Positions 1 through 8,319 of a stretch of 64,000 bases of DNA are shown piece by piece. Where the stretch lies: contig NZ_JAMJFL010000006.1 in the NCBI RefSeq assembly GCF_023544665.1, positions 124,001 to 188,000 of the forward strand, in the 5' to 3' direction. This DNA is from Streptomyces sp. YS415. GTDB taxonomy: Bacteria > Actinomycetota > Actinomycetes > Streptomycetales > Streptomycetaceae. The first letter of the stretch is position 1. The number at the start of each line of letters is the position of its first letter. Below the pieces are notes generated by a model. That model had not been told where the DNA came from, searched no databases, and saw only the letters and a program-made list of their open reading frames with translations. A program made the translations under genes and the position numbers.

Positions 1-532
1 GCCACTCCGAGATGACGGTGCCCGAGCACGTCGGGATGACACCGGCCTGGATCATGCGCTCGATGCCACGCTCGTGGGCCTCGGTCGTGGTGGCGCCCGA
101 GGCATCGGTGACGGCGAAGACGCGGTAGCCGTCGGCGAGGGCGTGGATCGCGGGCCAGGCGAGGCAGATGTCCGTCCACAGACCGGCGATGATGAGGTCC
201 TTGCGGCCGGTGGCCGCGACGGCGTCGACGACTCGCTGGTCCTCCCACGTGTTGATCGCCGTACGGTCGATCGGCGTCTGCTCGGGGAAGACGTCCTGGA
301 GCTGGCGGATGATGTGGCCGCCGCGGTCCTCGACGACCGTGGTCAGGATGGTCGGCACGTCGAAGAGCTTCGCGCCCTTGGCCAGTGCCGTCACGTTGTT
401 GATGACCAGGCTGGCGTCCATGCTGCGCATGCCGGCGAACTGGGCACCCTGGTGGTCGATCAGCAGCAGCACCGACTTCTCCGGGGTGAGAAGCGCGTCG
501 AGTCCGGTGTACGTGATGCCCTTGGCTGCCAT
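1..532 (-). CDS. Isochorismatase-family cysteine hydrolase (YcaC-like), C-terminus cut by window edge
   Basis: The reverse strand encodes about 177 residues beginning M-A-A-K-G and running off the left edge. The start at 532 follows a GGAG Shine-Dalgarno sequence. Near residue 20 is the LLIDHQG motif that carries the catalytic Asp of the family. The segment WTDICLAWPA carries the expected nucleophilic Cys at about residue 123. The central stretch INTWEDQRVVDAV is typical of YcaC-type hydrolases. These enzymes cleave amide or ester bonds of small molecules; the substrate cannot be read from sequence. It is divergent from the FAD monooxygenase, and the 263-nt space between them must hold both promoters. 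The family is secure and the substrate unknown. Confidence 0.85.
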   Translation of the reverse strand, partial: MAAKGITYTGLDALLTPEKSVLLLIDHQGAQFAGMRSMDASLVINNVTALAKGAKLFDVPTILTTVVEDRGGHIIRQLQDVFPEQTPIDRTAINTWEDQRVVDAVAATGRKDLIIAGLWTDICLAWPAIHALADGYRVFAVTDASGATTTEAHERGIERMIQAGVIPTCSGTVISEW

Positions 533-795
533 GTCATCTCCGATGATCGTTGTGGCCGACGGCCTGGATGCGGCCGCCTCGAGCAGATTCGCAGCAGCCT
601 CGACACCTGCGCATCGGTGACTAGTACGTACGTCGTTCGCAGAACAATCGCCTGCACGAAGGGCAACTGACAAGTAATCAGGTCCGGCAGCCCGCGGAGT
701 ACCGCAGTTTTCACCGATGCCGTGTTCCTGCTTGGCCGGGACGATGTCTACTGGCACGGGCACGACGGCGACGACGGGCATGAGAGGAAGAGCGG

Positions 796-2205
796 ATGGC
801 ACGTATCGCTGTGATGGGCGCAGGCATCGCCGGATTGGCCACGGCCCTCTTCCTCGCCCGGAGCGCGCACGAGGTGACCCTCTTCGAGCAGGAGGCGACG
901 GACCCGGGCGAGAACCTCGACGACGCCTTCTTCCGGGGACCGCGCCCGCGAGTGCCCCACGCGATCCAGCCGCACGCGCTTCTGGGCCCGGCCCGGGCCG
1001 TACTCAAGGCGCGCGCTCCAGACGTCTACGCTCACATGCTCGACCTCGGCGCCTGGGAGCAGCACGAGTTCGACTGGTTCGCCGAACACCCGCCGTACCG
1101 GCCCGGAGACGAAGACCTGGTCCTGGTGCGGCTGCGGCGCATCGTCCTGGAGTCCGCCCTCCGCACGGCGGTGGAAGCCCAGGGCAACGTCACCATGTAC
1201 GTCGGCGAGGCGGTGCGCGGACTGGTGACCGAACCGGGAGCCGATGGTCTGCCCTGGGTCACCGGACTCCGGTTCACCGGCGGGCGGATCGGCACTGATC
1301 TCGTCGTCGACGCGACCGGTCGCCGTTCGCCCGTCATCGGCTGGCTGACCGCGGCCGGAGCCCGTACCCCCCAGACGGAGTCCCATCGGGTGGGCCTGGC
1401 CTACGCGTGCCGCTGGTATCGCACGGGACGCAGCATCACCACCGCGATGCCCCGCGTCCCTTACACCTCCGCGACGCCCCACGCCCTTGCCATCGCCTTC
1501 CCCTCGGACAACGACCTGCTGGGCGTGGCCCTGGTGTGCACCGTCAAGGACCCGACGCTGCCCGCGCTGCGCGACCCCGCCACCTTCGATGCGCTGGCCC
1601 GTCTCTTCCCCTCCACCGGGGCGTGGCTGTCCACCGGTCCGCTGCCGGTGGGGGACGTACAGGTCATGGCGGGGCTCGACAACCACTGGAGTCCCACGGC
1701 TGACGAGTCCGGCCTCATAGCCACCGGCGTGATCCGCGTGGGGGACGCCCTCGTTCACACCAATCCGACCATGACGCAAGGCATTTCCCTCGCACTGCGG
1801 GCGGCCGAACACATCGCGGACACGGCCCACCGGGCGGACCGCCCCGGCGACTTCGCCTGGTCCTATGACCGGTGGACGCGAGACGTGCTCAAGCCATGGT
1901 TCGACCTGCAGGTCTCGGCGGACCGGGACAACGAGGCACGGCTGTCCGGTACGGCCACGGCCGTCCAGGACGAGCAGGCCCGACAGCGAGCCGCCCGATT
2001 CTCCTGCGCCCTTGAGGACCCGGTGGTCATGCGGGCCTGGGCGCAGGCGCGGCACATGGTGCGGACGCCGCGCCAAGCGTTTGCCGCCGCCGACGTGCAG
2101 AACCGGATCGAGAACTGGCTGAAGACACAGCAGCAGGCACCGCTACCGCCCTCCGGCCCCTCGCGCGGCACTTGGGAGACGGTCGCGGCCGGCGGCGCCG
2201 TCTGA
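796..2205 (+). CDS. FAD-dependent monooxygenase/oxidoreductase
   Basis: This 469-residue protein starts with a Rossmann FAD-binding segment containing GAGIAG at residues 8-13 and an acidic FEQ at the end of beta-2. The mid-protein motif VVDATGRRSP and the second FAD motif VGDALVHTNP (about residues 315-324) are both typical of group A flavoprotein monooxygenases and halogenase-like oxidoreductases. No membrane segment or signal peptide is visible. The ATG at 796 has a GAGAGGAAG ribosome site. A strong terminator follows and separates it from the convergent SDR genes. Likely a cytosolic NAD(P)H- or reduced-flavin-using oxygenase. The flavin reductase at 8.3 kb could be a partner, but that is only inference. 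Confidence 0.82.
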   Translation: MARIAVMGAGIAGLATALFLARSAHEVTLFEQEATDPGENLDDAFFRGPRPRVPHAIQPHALLGPARAVLKARAPDVYAHMLDLGAWEQHEFDWFAEHPPYRPGDEDLVLVRLRRIVLESALRTAVEAQGNVTMYVGEAVRGLVTEPGADGLPWVTGLRFTGGRIGTDLVVDATGRRSPVIGWLTAAGARTPQTESHRVGLAYACRWYRTGRSITTAMPRVPYTSATPHALAIAFPSDNDLLGVALVCTVKDPTLPALRDPATFDALARLFPSTGAWLSTGPLPVGDVQVMAGLDNHWSPTADESGLIATGVIRVGDALVHTNPTMTQGISLALRAAEHIADTAHRADRPGDFAWSYDRWTRDVLKPWFDLQVSADRDNEARLSGTATAVQDEQARQRAARFSCALEDPVVMRAWAQARHMVRTPRQAFAAADVQNRIENWLKTQQQAPLPPSGPSRGTWETVAAGGAV

Positions 2206-2221
2206 AGCGTCCACTGCTGCG

Positions 2222-2262
2222 CGCGAGGAGGGGCCGTCCCACAGGGACGGCCCCTCCTCGCG
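2222..2262. terminator. Bidirectional terminator between convergent FAD monooxygenase and SDR genes
   Basis: A perfect 19-bp inverted repeat (2222-2240 and 2244-2262) with a 3-nt loop ACA. It lies between the stop of the FAD monooxygenase and the stop of the first SDR gene, so it can serve both strands. It is very GC-rich, with no U-tract, as is usual in Streptomyces. Confidence 0.85.
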
Positions 2263-2274
2263 TGGTCGTGTTGC

Positions 2275-3054
2275 TCAGATGGCCTGGGCGGTGGGGAGGA
2301 TGGTGATCTCGGTGAGGTTCACGTGGCGGGGGACGGAGGTCATGTAGGCGATGGTCTCCGCGATGTCGGCGCTCTGCAGGACGTCGATGTCGTGGATGAG
2401 ACCGGCCATGAGCCGGGAGGCGTCCGGGTCGGTGACGTGGTCGGGCAGTTCGGTGTCGACCATGCCCGGTTCGATGGTGGCCACGCGGACCATCTTGGGG
2501 CCGAGTTCGACGCGCAGCAGGCGCGTCAGGTGGCTGATGTAGGCCTTGGTGCCCGAATAGATGGAGAACTTCTCCAGGATGCGCGTGGCCGCGATCGAGG
2601 AGGTGTTGATGAGGTCGGCCGGCTTGCCCTGGGCGGCGGAGGCGGTGAGGTGGGGGAGGAAGGCGGCGATGACGTTCATCAGGCCGGTGATGTTGAGGTC
2701 GATCTGGCGCTGCCACTCATCGACCTTGAGTTCCTCGATGCCGGAAATGAGCTGGACACCGGCGTTGTTGAAGACGAGGTCGGCATGACCGAAGCGCTCG
2801 GTGACCTGGTCGGCGGCTGCCTGTACGGCGTCGCGGTCGGTGACGTCCACCGGCAGGGCGAGGGCGGTGCCGCCGGCGTTCTCGATGGTCGTGACGACCT
2901 CCTCGAGCTTGTCCTTGCGGCGGGCGAGGACGACCACGGTGGCACCGAGGGCGGCGAGCCGCTCGGCGGTGGCGGCGCCCATGCCGCTGGACGCGCCGGA
3001 GATGACGGCGACACGGCCGGACAGCGGGGTACCGGTGAGAACCTCAGCAGACAT
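2275..3054 (-). CDS. Short-chain dehydrogenase/reductase (SDR 1)
   Basis: A 259-residue classical SDR. It has the cofactor motif SGASSGMGAA near residue 20, an NNAG motif, and the catalytic YSGTK (Tyr-xxx-Lys). Basic residues after beta-2 (LARRKDK) favour NADP(H). The C-terminus ends without a substrate-binding extension, as in the YdfG/serine-dehydrogenase-like SDR group. It is the last of four same-strand SDR genes. A 130-nt spacer separates it from the next SDR, and I do not see in that spacer the promoter motif shared by SDR 2 and SDR 4. Substrate unknown. Confidence 0.88.
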   Translation of the reverse strand: MSAEVLTGTPLSGRVAVISGASSGMGAATAERLAALGATVVVLARRKDKLEEVVTTIENAGGTALALPVDVTDRDAVQAAADQVTERFGHADLVFNNAGVQLISGIEELKVDEWQRQIDLNITGLMNVIAAFLPHLTASAAQGKPADLINTSSIAATRILEKFSIYSGTKAYISHLTRLLRVELGPKMVRVATIEPGMVDTELPDHVTDPDASRLMAGLIHDIDVLQSADIAETIAYMTSVPRHVNLTEITILPTAQAI

Positions 3055-3184
3055 GGCAGAACCTTCCTGATCTCGATCTGGCGCGGCACGACGTGCCGTG
3101 CGGGTGGCGGGAGGGGGCCGGGCAGGACGGAGGGGCTGCCCGGCCAGGCGGCCTCACGGATGGCGGCCTGGAGTTCGGTGCAGG

Positions 3185-4024
3185 TCAGGCGGCGTCCTCG
3201 TGGGCCGTGGCGGCGGACTTGTCGCGCCAGGGGGCGAGGTCCTTCTGGACCTGCTGGTACTTGACTTCGAGGCGCTCGAGGGTGTCGCGGCCGAGGTAGA
3301 GGTGGGTGGGCAGGTCGTCGGTGGTGGTGACCTCGACGATGAGGGCGGCGCCCTTGACGGGGTCACCGAGCTGGGCGTGGTTGGCCTGGTCGATCCAGTC
3401 CAGGGTGACGTGGGCGGGGGTGTTGTCGTAGGCGTCGATGCGGTGGGCGGCGACGGACAGGGAGCTTGCGTCGAGGAAGTCGGTGCGGAAGACGCCGGGT
3501 TCGACGACCATGGACTGGATGCCGAAGGAGGCCAGTTCGGCGGAGAGGGCTTCGCTGATGCCGGCGACGGCGAACTTGGAGGCGGAGTAGAGGCTCACGC
3601 CGGGTTCGCCTTCGAAGCCGGAGCGGGATCCGATGTGGACGAGCTTGCCGGAGCCTTGGGCGCGCATGATGGGCAGGACGGCGCGCGTGACGTTGATCAG
3701 CCCGAAGACGTTGAGGTCGAACAGGGAGCGGGCCTCGGCGTCGGTGATCTCCTCCAGGGCGCCGAGCAGTCCGCGGCCGGCGTTGTTGACGAGGACGTCG
3801 ATGCGTCCGAAGCGGTCGACGGCGGCGGCCACGGCGGCGGGGATGCTGTCGTTGTCGGTGACGTCGAGGGCGACGGGGAAGACGGTGTCGGAGGCCTTGA
3901 GATCCTCCGGGACCCGCTCGGGGTTGCGGACGGCGACGACGACGTTGTTGCCCTCCTTGAGCGCGGCCCGGGCGATCTCCGCACCGATTCCACGCGACGC
4001 ACCAGTCACGAACCACGTAGCCAT
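3185..4024 (-). CDS. Short-chain dehydrogenase/reductase (SDR 2)
   Basis: A 279-residue SDR beginning M-A-T-W with TGASRGIG at residues 7-14, LVNNAGRG, and the catalytic YSASK. It belongs to the longer oxidoreductase-type SDRs that end in a helical tail (KYQQVQKDLAPWRD). The start at 4024 follows a GAGGAG ribosome site. It has its own promoter region of about 180 nt, which carries one copy of a motif also found before SDR 4, an XRE regulator and the flavin reductase. This suggests co-regulation by a neighbouring MmyB-type XRE protein. The basic residue after beta-2 (VRNPER) suggests NADP(H). Substrate unknown. Confidence 0.9.
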   Translation of the reverse strand: MATWFVTGASRGIGAEIARAALKEGNNVVVAVRNPERVPEDLKASDTVFPVALDVTDNDSIPAAVAAAVDRFGRIDVLVNNAGRGLLGALEEITDAEARSLFDLNVFGLINVTRAVLPIMRAQGSGKLVHIGSRSGFEGEPGVSLYSASKFAVAGISEALSAELASFGIQSMVVEPGVFRTDFLDASSLSVAAHRIDAYDNTPAHVTLDWIDQANHAQLGDPVKGAALIVEVTTTDDLPTHLYLGRDTLERLEVKYQQVQKDLAPWRDKSAATAHEDAA

Positions 4025-4131
4025 GAGAATCTCCTCTTTCTCATTCCGCTGCTCTGCTCGGCAGCGAAGGTTTTTCCTTACGTCTTCGACTGTGCTCGCT
4101 CGCGAGGCCTCTATGAAGGCCGCCCCTTTCC

Positions 4132-4151
4132 TGGGTGTTCCACTCCTAGGA
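4132..4151 (-). promoter_or_regulatory. Repeated promoter motif, copy 1 (upstream of SDR 2)
   Basis: Reading toward SDR 2 the site is TCCTAGGAGTGGAACACCCA, followed by GGAAAGGGGCGGCC. Near-identical blocks precede SDR 4, the first XRE regulator and the flavin reductase. The distance from the site to the start codon is 107 nt. The function as an XRE-regulated promoter element is inferred. Confidence 0.65.
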
Positions 4152-4203
4152 AGAGCGGCCAGGCGGGTGCCGTGGGAGCTGGACGGCACCCGCCACCATG
4201 GCC

Positions 4204-4971
4204 CTACTTGCCCCACTCGGGTCCGCCGTCGGTGCAGGTCTGCCCGCCGTCCACGGGCAGGGCGATGCCGGTGATGATGGCGGCCTCGTCGCTGGCGAGG
4301 TAGGCGATGGCGGAGGCCACCTCGTCGGCCTGCGCGGCGCGGCGCAACGGGATGCGCTCCCACGCCTTCTCCAGCAGCGCGTCGTCGTCCATGATGGCGT
4401 CGACCATCTCGGTGACGGTCAGGCCGGGGCAGACGGTGTTGGCCCGCACGCCGTGCTTGCCCTCGTCGCAGGCGACGGAGCGGGTGAGGTTGGCGACGGC
4501 CGCCTTGACGGCGTTGTACCCGGCGTGCGACCAGCCGCCTCCGAGGGAGGAGACGGAACCGATGTTGACGATGGAGCCCTTGGTGGCGCGCAGGTGCGGC
4601 AGAGCGGCGCGGGTGGTGTAGAAGACGCTGCTCAAGTCCGAGCCGACGCACTCCTGCCAGTCCTCGTCGGAGGTTTCCTCCACGCTGCCGACGAGGTTCA
4701 TGCCGGCGGCGTTGACGAGGGTGTCGAGGCGGCCGAAGCGGTTCACCGCGGCCTGGATCAGGCCGTCGCACTCCGCGCGTACGGACACGTCGGCGGCGAA
4801 GACCAGGACGCGGTCCCGGGGCATGTCGGCTGCCGCCTGCTCCAGCCGGTCCTTGCGGCGTCCGGAGATCACGACCGAAGCGCCTTCGTCCAGGAGACGG
4901 CGTGCCGCGGCCAGACCTATGCCGGAGCCGCCACCGGTGATGACCGCGACCTTGCCGTTGAAGCGGGACAT
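4204..4971 (-). CDS. Short-chain dehydrogenase/reductase (SDR 3, glucose-dehydrogenase-like)
   Basis: A 255-residue classical SDR with TGGGSGIG near residue 13, an N-A-A-G variant of the NNAG motif, and catalytic YNAVK. The C-terminal pattern TGIALPVDGGQT is the usual ending of FabG/glucose-dehydrogenase-type SDRs. The beta-2 end SGRRKDR is basic, which fits NADP(H). I chose the ATG at 4971, which has an AAAGGAAC ribosome site. An in-frame ATG 21 nt further upstream has no such site. It lies 101 nt downstream of SDR 4 on the same strand and is probably read from that promoter. Confidence 0.88.
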   Translation of the reverse strand: MSRFNGKVAVITGGGSGIGLAAARRLLDEGASVVISGRRKDRLEQAAADMPRDRVLVFAADVSVRAECDGLIQAAVNRFGRLDTLVNAAGMNLVGSVEETSDEDWQECVGSDLSSVFYTTRAALPHLRATKGSIVNIGSVSSLGGGWSHAGYNAVKAAVANLTRSVACDEGKHGVRANTVCPGLTVTEMVDAIMDDDALLEKAWERIPLRRAAQADEVASAIAYLASDEAAIITGIALPVDGGQTCTDGGPEWGK

Positions 4972-5072
4972 GACTGTTCCTTTCGGCTGCATATGTGTTT
5001 TCCCGTTACGGGGGAGCAGTTCTTGGTGCGCGCTGCCAGGACGGTGCGCGACTTGGGCGTGGAGAGATGGGC

Positions 5073-5918
5073 CTACTCGCCCGCGGGAAAGTCCGCACTG
5101 CGGGTGACCCGCTCCCACGCCTCGAACTCCCTTGCGCGTGCCTTGAGTTGGGCGGTGGCGAGGTCGTAGGCGTCCGCTCCGAGCAGCAGGTGGTGTGGCG
5201 GTTCGGGCGCGGTGACGGCCGTGAGCAGCGCGCGGGCCGCGCGGTCGGGGTCGCCGGCCTGCTTGCCGACCGAGTCGTGGTACGCCCGGCGTGCGGCACC
5301 GGCGGTGGCGTCGTAGTCGGCGATCGGCTCCTGCGTCTCCTGCGCGGAACCGGCCCAGTCGGTGCGGAACGCAGAAGGCTCGACGGTCATGACGGTGATA
5401 CCAAGAGGCATCACCTCGTGGCGCAGGCTCTCCGAGAGACCCTCCACGGCGAACTTGGCGGCGCAGTAGTAGCCGACCGCCGGATGACCGACCAGACCGC
5501 CGATCGAGGTCAGATTCACGATCGTGCCCGACCGGCGAGCCCGCATACCCGGCAGCACCGCGTGGATTACCCGGGCCGTGCCGTGGAAGTTGACGTCGAA
5601 GAGCCGGTCGACGGTTTCCGGGGCCGTCTCCTCCACGGCCGCGAAGTAGCCGATACCCGCGTTGTTGACCACGACGTCGATGCGGCCGAAGTGCTCCTCG
5701 GCCCGGCGCACGGCCTCGGTCACGCTGTCCTGGCTCGTGACGTCCAGCGGCGCCGCGAATGCGTTGTCGCGAGCAGCGAGTTCCTCGACCTGCTCCGTCT
5801 TCCGGGCGGTGACGACCACGCGGAAGCCTTCGTCCAGGAGGTGGGCAGCGATGCTGCGGCCGAATCCGGTCGAGCAGCCCGTCACCAGCCACACCGGTGC
5901 TTCTTGTGTGTTGACCAT
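5073..5918 (-). CDS. Short-chain dehydrogenase/reductase (SDR 4)
   Basis: A 281-residue SDR of the same subgroup as SDR 2. It has TGCSTGFGRS near residue 13, VVNNAGIG, catalytic YYCAAK, and a long C-terminal helical region ending near WERVTRSAD. The start at 5918 has a strong AAGGAGAGG ribosome site. The promoter region carries a copy of the shared motif 105 nt upstream of the start, almost the same distance as for SDR 2. SDR 2 and SDR 4 are probably duplicates that kept their regulation. The beta-2 residues TARKTEQ again suggest NADP(H). Substrate unknown. Confidence 0.9.
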   Translation of the reverse strand: MVNTQEAPVWLVTGCSTGFGRSIAAHLLDEGFRVVVTARKTEQVEELAARDNAFAAPLDVTSQDSVTEAVRRAEEHFGRIDVVVNNAGIGYFAAVEETAPETVDRLFDVNFHGTARVIHAVLPGMRARRSGTIVNLTSIGGLVGHPAVGYYCAAKFAVEGLSESLRHEVMPLGITVMTVEPSAFRTDWAGSAQETQEPIADYDATAGAARRAYHDSVGKQAGDPDRAARALLTAVTAPEPPHHLLLGADAYDLATAQLKARAREFEAWERVTRSADFPAGE

Positions 5919-6023
5919 TTCCCTCTCCTTCGCGCGCTTCGAGAGCGCCCTGTCCCGTGGTGTTCGGGGGGTTGATGAAAAGGGTGGTCTCTTTGCTTGC
6001 GGAGAGGGAGGCCGTCCTTTACC

Positions 6024-6043
6024 TGGGAGAATTCTTCCTAGGA
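6024..6043 (-). promoter_or_regulatory. Repeated promoter motif, copy 2 (upstream of SDR 4)
   Basis: Read toward SDR 4 the site is TCCTAGGAAGAATTCTCCCA, followed by GGTAAAGGACGGCC. It aligns base for base with the site before SDR 2, including the CCCAGG and CGGCC downstream segments. The start codon is 105 nt away. Confidence 0.65.
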
Positions 6044-6124
6044 GAGTCGCCTCGGCTTTACGCACGCGCGGCAGTGGCACCGTCTCTTCTGGAGGTGCCG
6101 CTGCCGCAAAGGGTTGCCCGGGAT

Positions 6125-7000
6125 TCAGCTCCTGGTGACAGGGCCCTGCTGCTGGGGGAGTGCCCGCGCGCTGATCGAGGCCAGCAGCGTCAGTGCGTCG
6201 GCCGAGGCAGAGCCAGGTTCTGGCTGCAGAATGATGAGCTGCTGGCCGGGAGCGCTGCGGATGTGGAGCGCCTCGTGGTGCAGCTCCAGGTCGCCCACCG
6301 CCGAGTGGTGCATGCGCTTGACGTCGTAGGGAGGGACCTGTGTGTACTCCCTGGCCCACAGGGCGCGGAAGTCGCCACTGCGCACCGCGAGCTCTCCGAC
6401 GAGTTCGAGGATGCGCGGATCGTCCGGTGTCTCGGCCGCTGTCTGCTGCAGATCGGCCACCGCACGGTGTCGGGCCCGTTCGGGGTTGCGGTAGAACGCC
6501 TGCGCCGCGGGATCGAGGAACAGCATCCGCAGCACGTTGTCCCGTTGCGTGAAGTCGGAGTAGAGGGCTGCGGCGAGTTCGTTGGCGGCCAGGATGTCCT
6601 GCGCGTGGCCGATGATGAACGCGGGCGTCCTGGTCCAGCTCTCGATCAACTGCCGCAACGCGGCACCGGCCCGCTCGACACGCATGGGAGACCTCATCCG
6701 GCGTGTCGAGGGCCGGGCCATGCGGAACAGCTCCAGCCGCTCCTCGTCGTCGAGTTGCAGGACGCGGGCCACCGCTTCCAGGACCCGACGGGAAGGGTTG
6801 AGTTCCCGGCCCTGCTCGAGGCGCATGTAATAGCTGGCGCTGACGCCTGCCAGCGCCGCCACCTCGTCGCGCCGCAGGCCCGGCACCCGTCGGCGTCCGG
6901 TGCTGGGCAGTCCTGCGGCCGCGGGGGTGAGCTGTTCCCGTCGGGAGCGGAGAAACCGGCCCAGCCCTTCCACTGAGTCAGGGTGCTTGTCCTTGTCCAT
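6125..7000 (-). CDS. XRE-family regulator with MmyB-like ligand-binding domain (copy 1)
   Basis: A 291-residue protein. The N-terminal helix-turn-helix spans about residues 12-75, with GLRRDEVAALAGVS and the recognition segment YYMRLEQGRE. The remaining 200 residues match the MmyB-like domain (TPAFIIGHAQDILAANELA, then FLDPAAQAFY), a PAS-like fold thought to bind small ligands. Such regulators are known in actinomycetes to sit beside dehydrogenase genes. It is adjacent to four SDR genes, and its own promoter carries a copy of the motif seen before two of them, so autoregulation plus control of the SDRs is the simplest reading. Ligand unknown. Confidence 0.9.
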   Translation of the reverse strand: MDKDKHPDSVEGLGRFLRSRREQLTPAAAGLPSTGRRRVPGLRRDEVAALAGVSASYYMRLEQGRELNPSRRVLEAVARVLQLDDEERLELFRMARPSTRRMRSPMRVERAGAALRQLIESWTRTPAFIIGHAQDILAANELAAALYSDFTQRDNVLRMLFLDPAAQAFYRNPERARHRAVADLQQTAAETPDDPRILELVGELAVRSGDFRALWAREYTQVPPYDVKRMHHSAVGDLELHHEALHIRSAPGQQLIILQPEPGSASADALTLLASISARALPQQQGPVTRS

Positions 7001-7046
7001 GTCATCGAGGCTAGAGGCCGGAGGCCCGTGACGAACCCCCTGACGG

Positions 7047-7066
7047 TGGGTGCATCACTACCAGGA
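7047..7066 (-). promoter_or_regulatory. Repeated promoter motif, copy 3 (upstream of XRE regulator 1)
   Basis: Read toward the regulator the site is TCCTGGTAGTGATGCACCCA. It matches the flavin-reductase copy at 18 of 20 positions and the SDR 2 copy at about 15 of 20. It lies 46 nt from the start codon, closer than in the other three cases, as would suit an autoregulated gene. Confidence 0.6.
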
Positions 7067-7196
7067 TCAGGGAGTGCGGGCAGGAGCGTCGCGTGCGAAC
7101 TAGGGCGCATTGAGCACGGGAAATCTTGAAAAACAAGACGGTGCGCTACAGCCGGTAAGGGATAGGCGACGTCGTGCCATATTACATATCCGACAC

Positions 7197-7224
7197 TTGG
7201 AATCAGTCGCATTCGGTTTAATGT
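7197..7224 (+). promoter_or_regulatory. Promoter of XRE regulator 2 (leaderless arrangement)
   Basis: TTGGAA (7197-7202), a 16-nt spacer, and TAATGT (7219-7224). The start codon ATG follows six bases after the -10 hexamer, where transcription should begin. No Shine-Dalgarno sequence is present, so a leaderless mRNA is likely. Confidence 0.55.
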
Positions 7225-7230
7225 TGGCCC

Positions 7231-8103
7231 ATGAGCAATGGGACGCCGTTGGGAGAATTCCTCAGAGCCCGCCGCGAGGCACTGAAACCGCATGACGTCG
7301 GCCTGCCGGAGCACGGGCGGCGCCGGGTCCCGGGGCTGCGCAGGGAGGAAGTCGCGCTTCTTGCCGGGGTGAGCTCCGACTACTACATCAGGCTGGAGCA
7401 GGGACGGGAGTACAGCCCTTCTCCCCAGGTACTCGATGCTGTGGCGCAAGCGCTGAAACTCGACGCGGAAGCGACCGACCACCTCAACCGGCTGTGCCTG
7501 GCCGCCTCGCAGCGCCGCCGCGACTACGGGCAGGCCGAGGTGAGCGCGCAGCTGCTGCAGCTCATGGACGGATGGGAACACCAGCCCGCCTTCGTTCTCG
7601 GCCCCGCTCTGGACATCCTCGCCGGCAATTCGCTGGCCACGGCGCTGCACAGCGGCTTCAGGGAGTTCGACAACCTGGCCAGGAACGTGTTCGTCGATCC
7701 TGCGGGCCGTGAGTTCTACCAGGAGTGGGAGCGGGCTGCGCACTCGTGCGTCGCCGAGATCCGGGCCGCCTACGGGCACGATCCCGATTCCGCCCGCATC
7801 GCCGAAGTGGTGGAGGAACTCTCCGCGGAGAGCGAGGAGTTCGCTGATCTCTGGCAGCTGCACGAGGTCAAGAGCAAGTCGCAGGAGGGCAAGCATCTGC
7901 GGCATCCCGATGTCGGAGACCTGCACATCGCATTCGCGGCCTTCACCGTCAATGGCGCCCCGCACCAGCAGCTCGTGGTCTATCAGGCGGAGCCGGCCAG
8001 CCCCACGGCCGCGGCGTTCGAGGCCCTGCGCGCGAGGGCTACACCGCCGAAGGTGGCGCAGTACGTCACCGTCGAACCCGAGGTGGCCGCGGGCTCCGCG
8101 TGA
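7231..8103 (+). CDS. XRE-family regulator with MmyB-like ligand-binding domain (copy 2)
   Basis: A 290-residue paralogue of the divergent regulator. The helix-turn-helix covers residues 8-70 (GLRREEVALLAGVSSDYYIRLEQGRE), and the MmyB-like domain follows (QPAFVLGPALDILAGNSLA, FVDPAGREFY). The ATG at 7231 lacks a ribosome site but lies six bases after a good -10 hexamer, so it is probably translated leaderless. The gene sits directly upstream of the flavin reductase, whose promoter holds one copy of the shared motif. I did not find that motif upstream of this regulator itself. Either of the two regulators, or both, could bind the motif; this cannot be decided here. Confidence 0.9.
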   Translation: MSNGTPLGEFLRARREALKPHDVGLPEHGRRRVPGLRREEVALLAGVSSDYYIRLEQGREYSPSPQVLDAVAQALKLDAEATDHLNRLCLAASQRRRDYGQAEVSAQLLQLMDGWEHQPAFVLGPALDILAGNSLATALHSGFREFDNLARNVFVDPAGREFYQEWERAAHSCVAEIRAAYGHDPDSARIAEVVEELSAESEEFADLWQLHEVKSKSQEGKHLRHPDVGDLHIAFAAFTVNGAPHQQLVVYQAEPASPTAAAFEALRARATPPKVAQYVTVEPEVAAGSA

Positions 8104-8190
8104 AGGAGGTGTGGCCGTCCTGCGGCATCATGCGCCGGCCGTGCTCGGTGTGCGGTGCCGCGGGACCGTCCGCCCGGTCATCGGCAGCAG

Positions 8191-8210
8191 CCTGGTAGTG
8201 ACGCACCCAG
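8191..8210 (+). promoter_or_regulatory. Repeated promoter motif, copy 4 (upstream of flavin reductase)
   Basis: CCTGGTAGTGACGCACCCAG, followed by GAAGAAGTCGGCCTTC. The orientation relative to the gene is the same as for the three minus-strand copies. The start codon is 109 nt downstream, compared with 105 and 107 nt for SDR 4 and SDR 2. Confidence 0.65.
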
Positions 8211-8319
8211 GAAGAAGTCGGCCTTCTTCGCGGTCCGCCCTCGCCCGACCATCGAGGCAGAGAGGCGCGCCCCCGTAAACCGAGGGGACGTGCCGCGCAG
8301 GGCGAAGGAGCGAGCGCAC

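Noticed and set aside
4972..4992. Upstream ATG for SDR 3 adding seven residues
   Set aside because: It has no ribosome site, while the ATG at 4971 has AAAGGAAC at the right distance.
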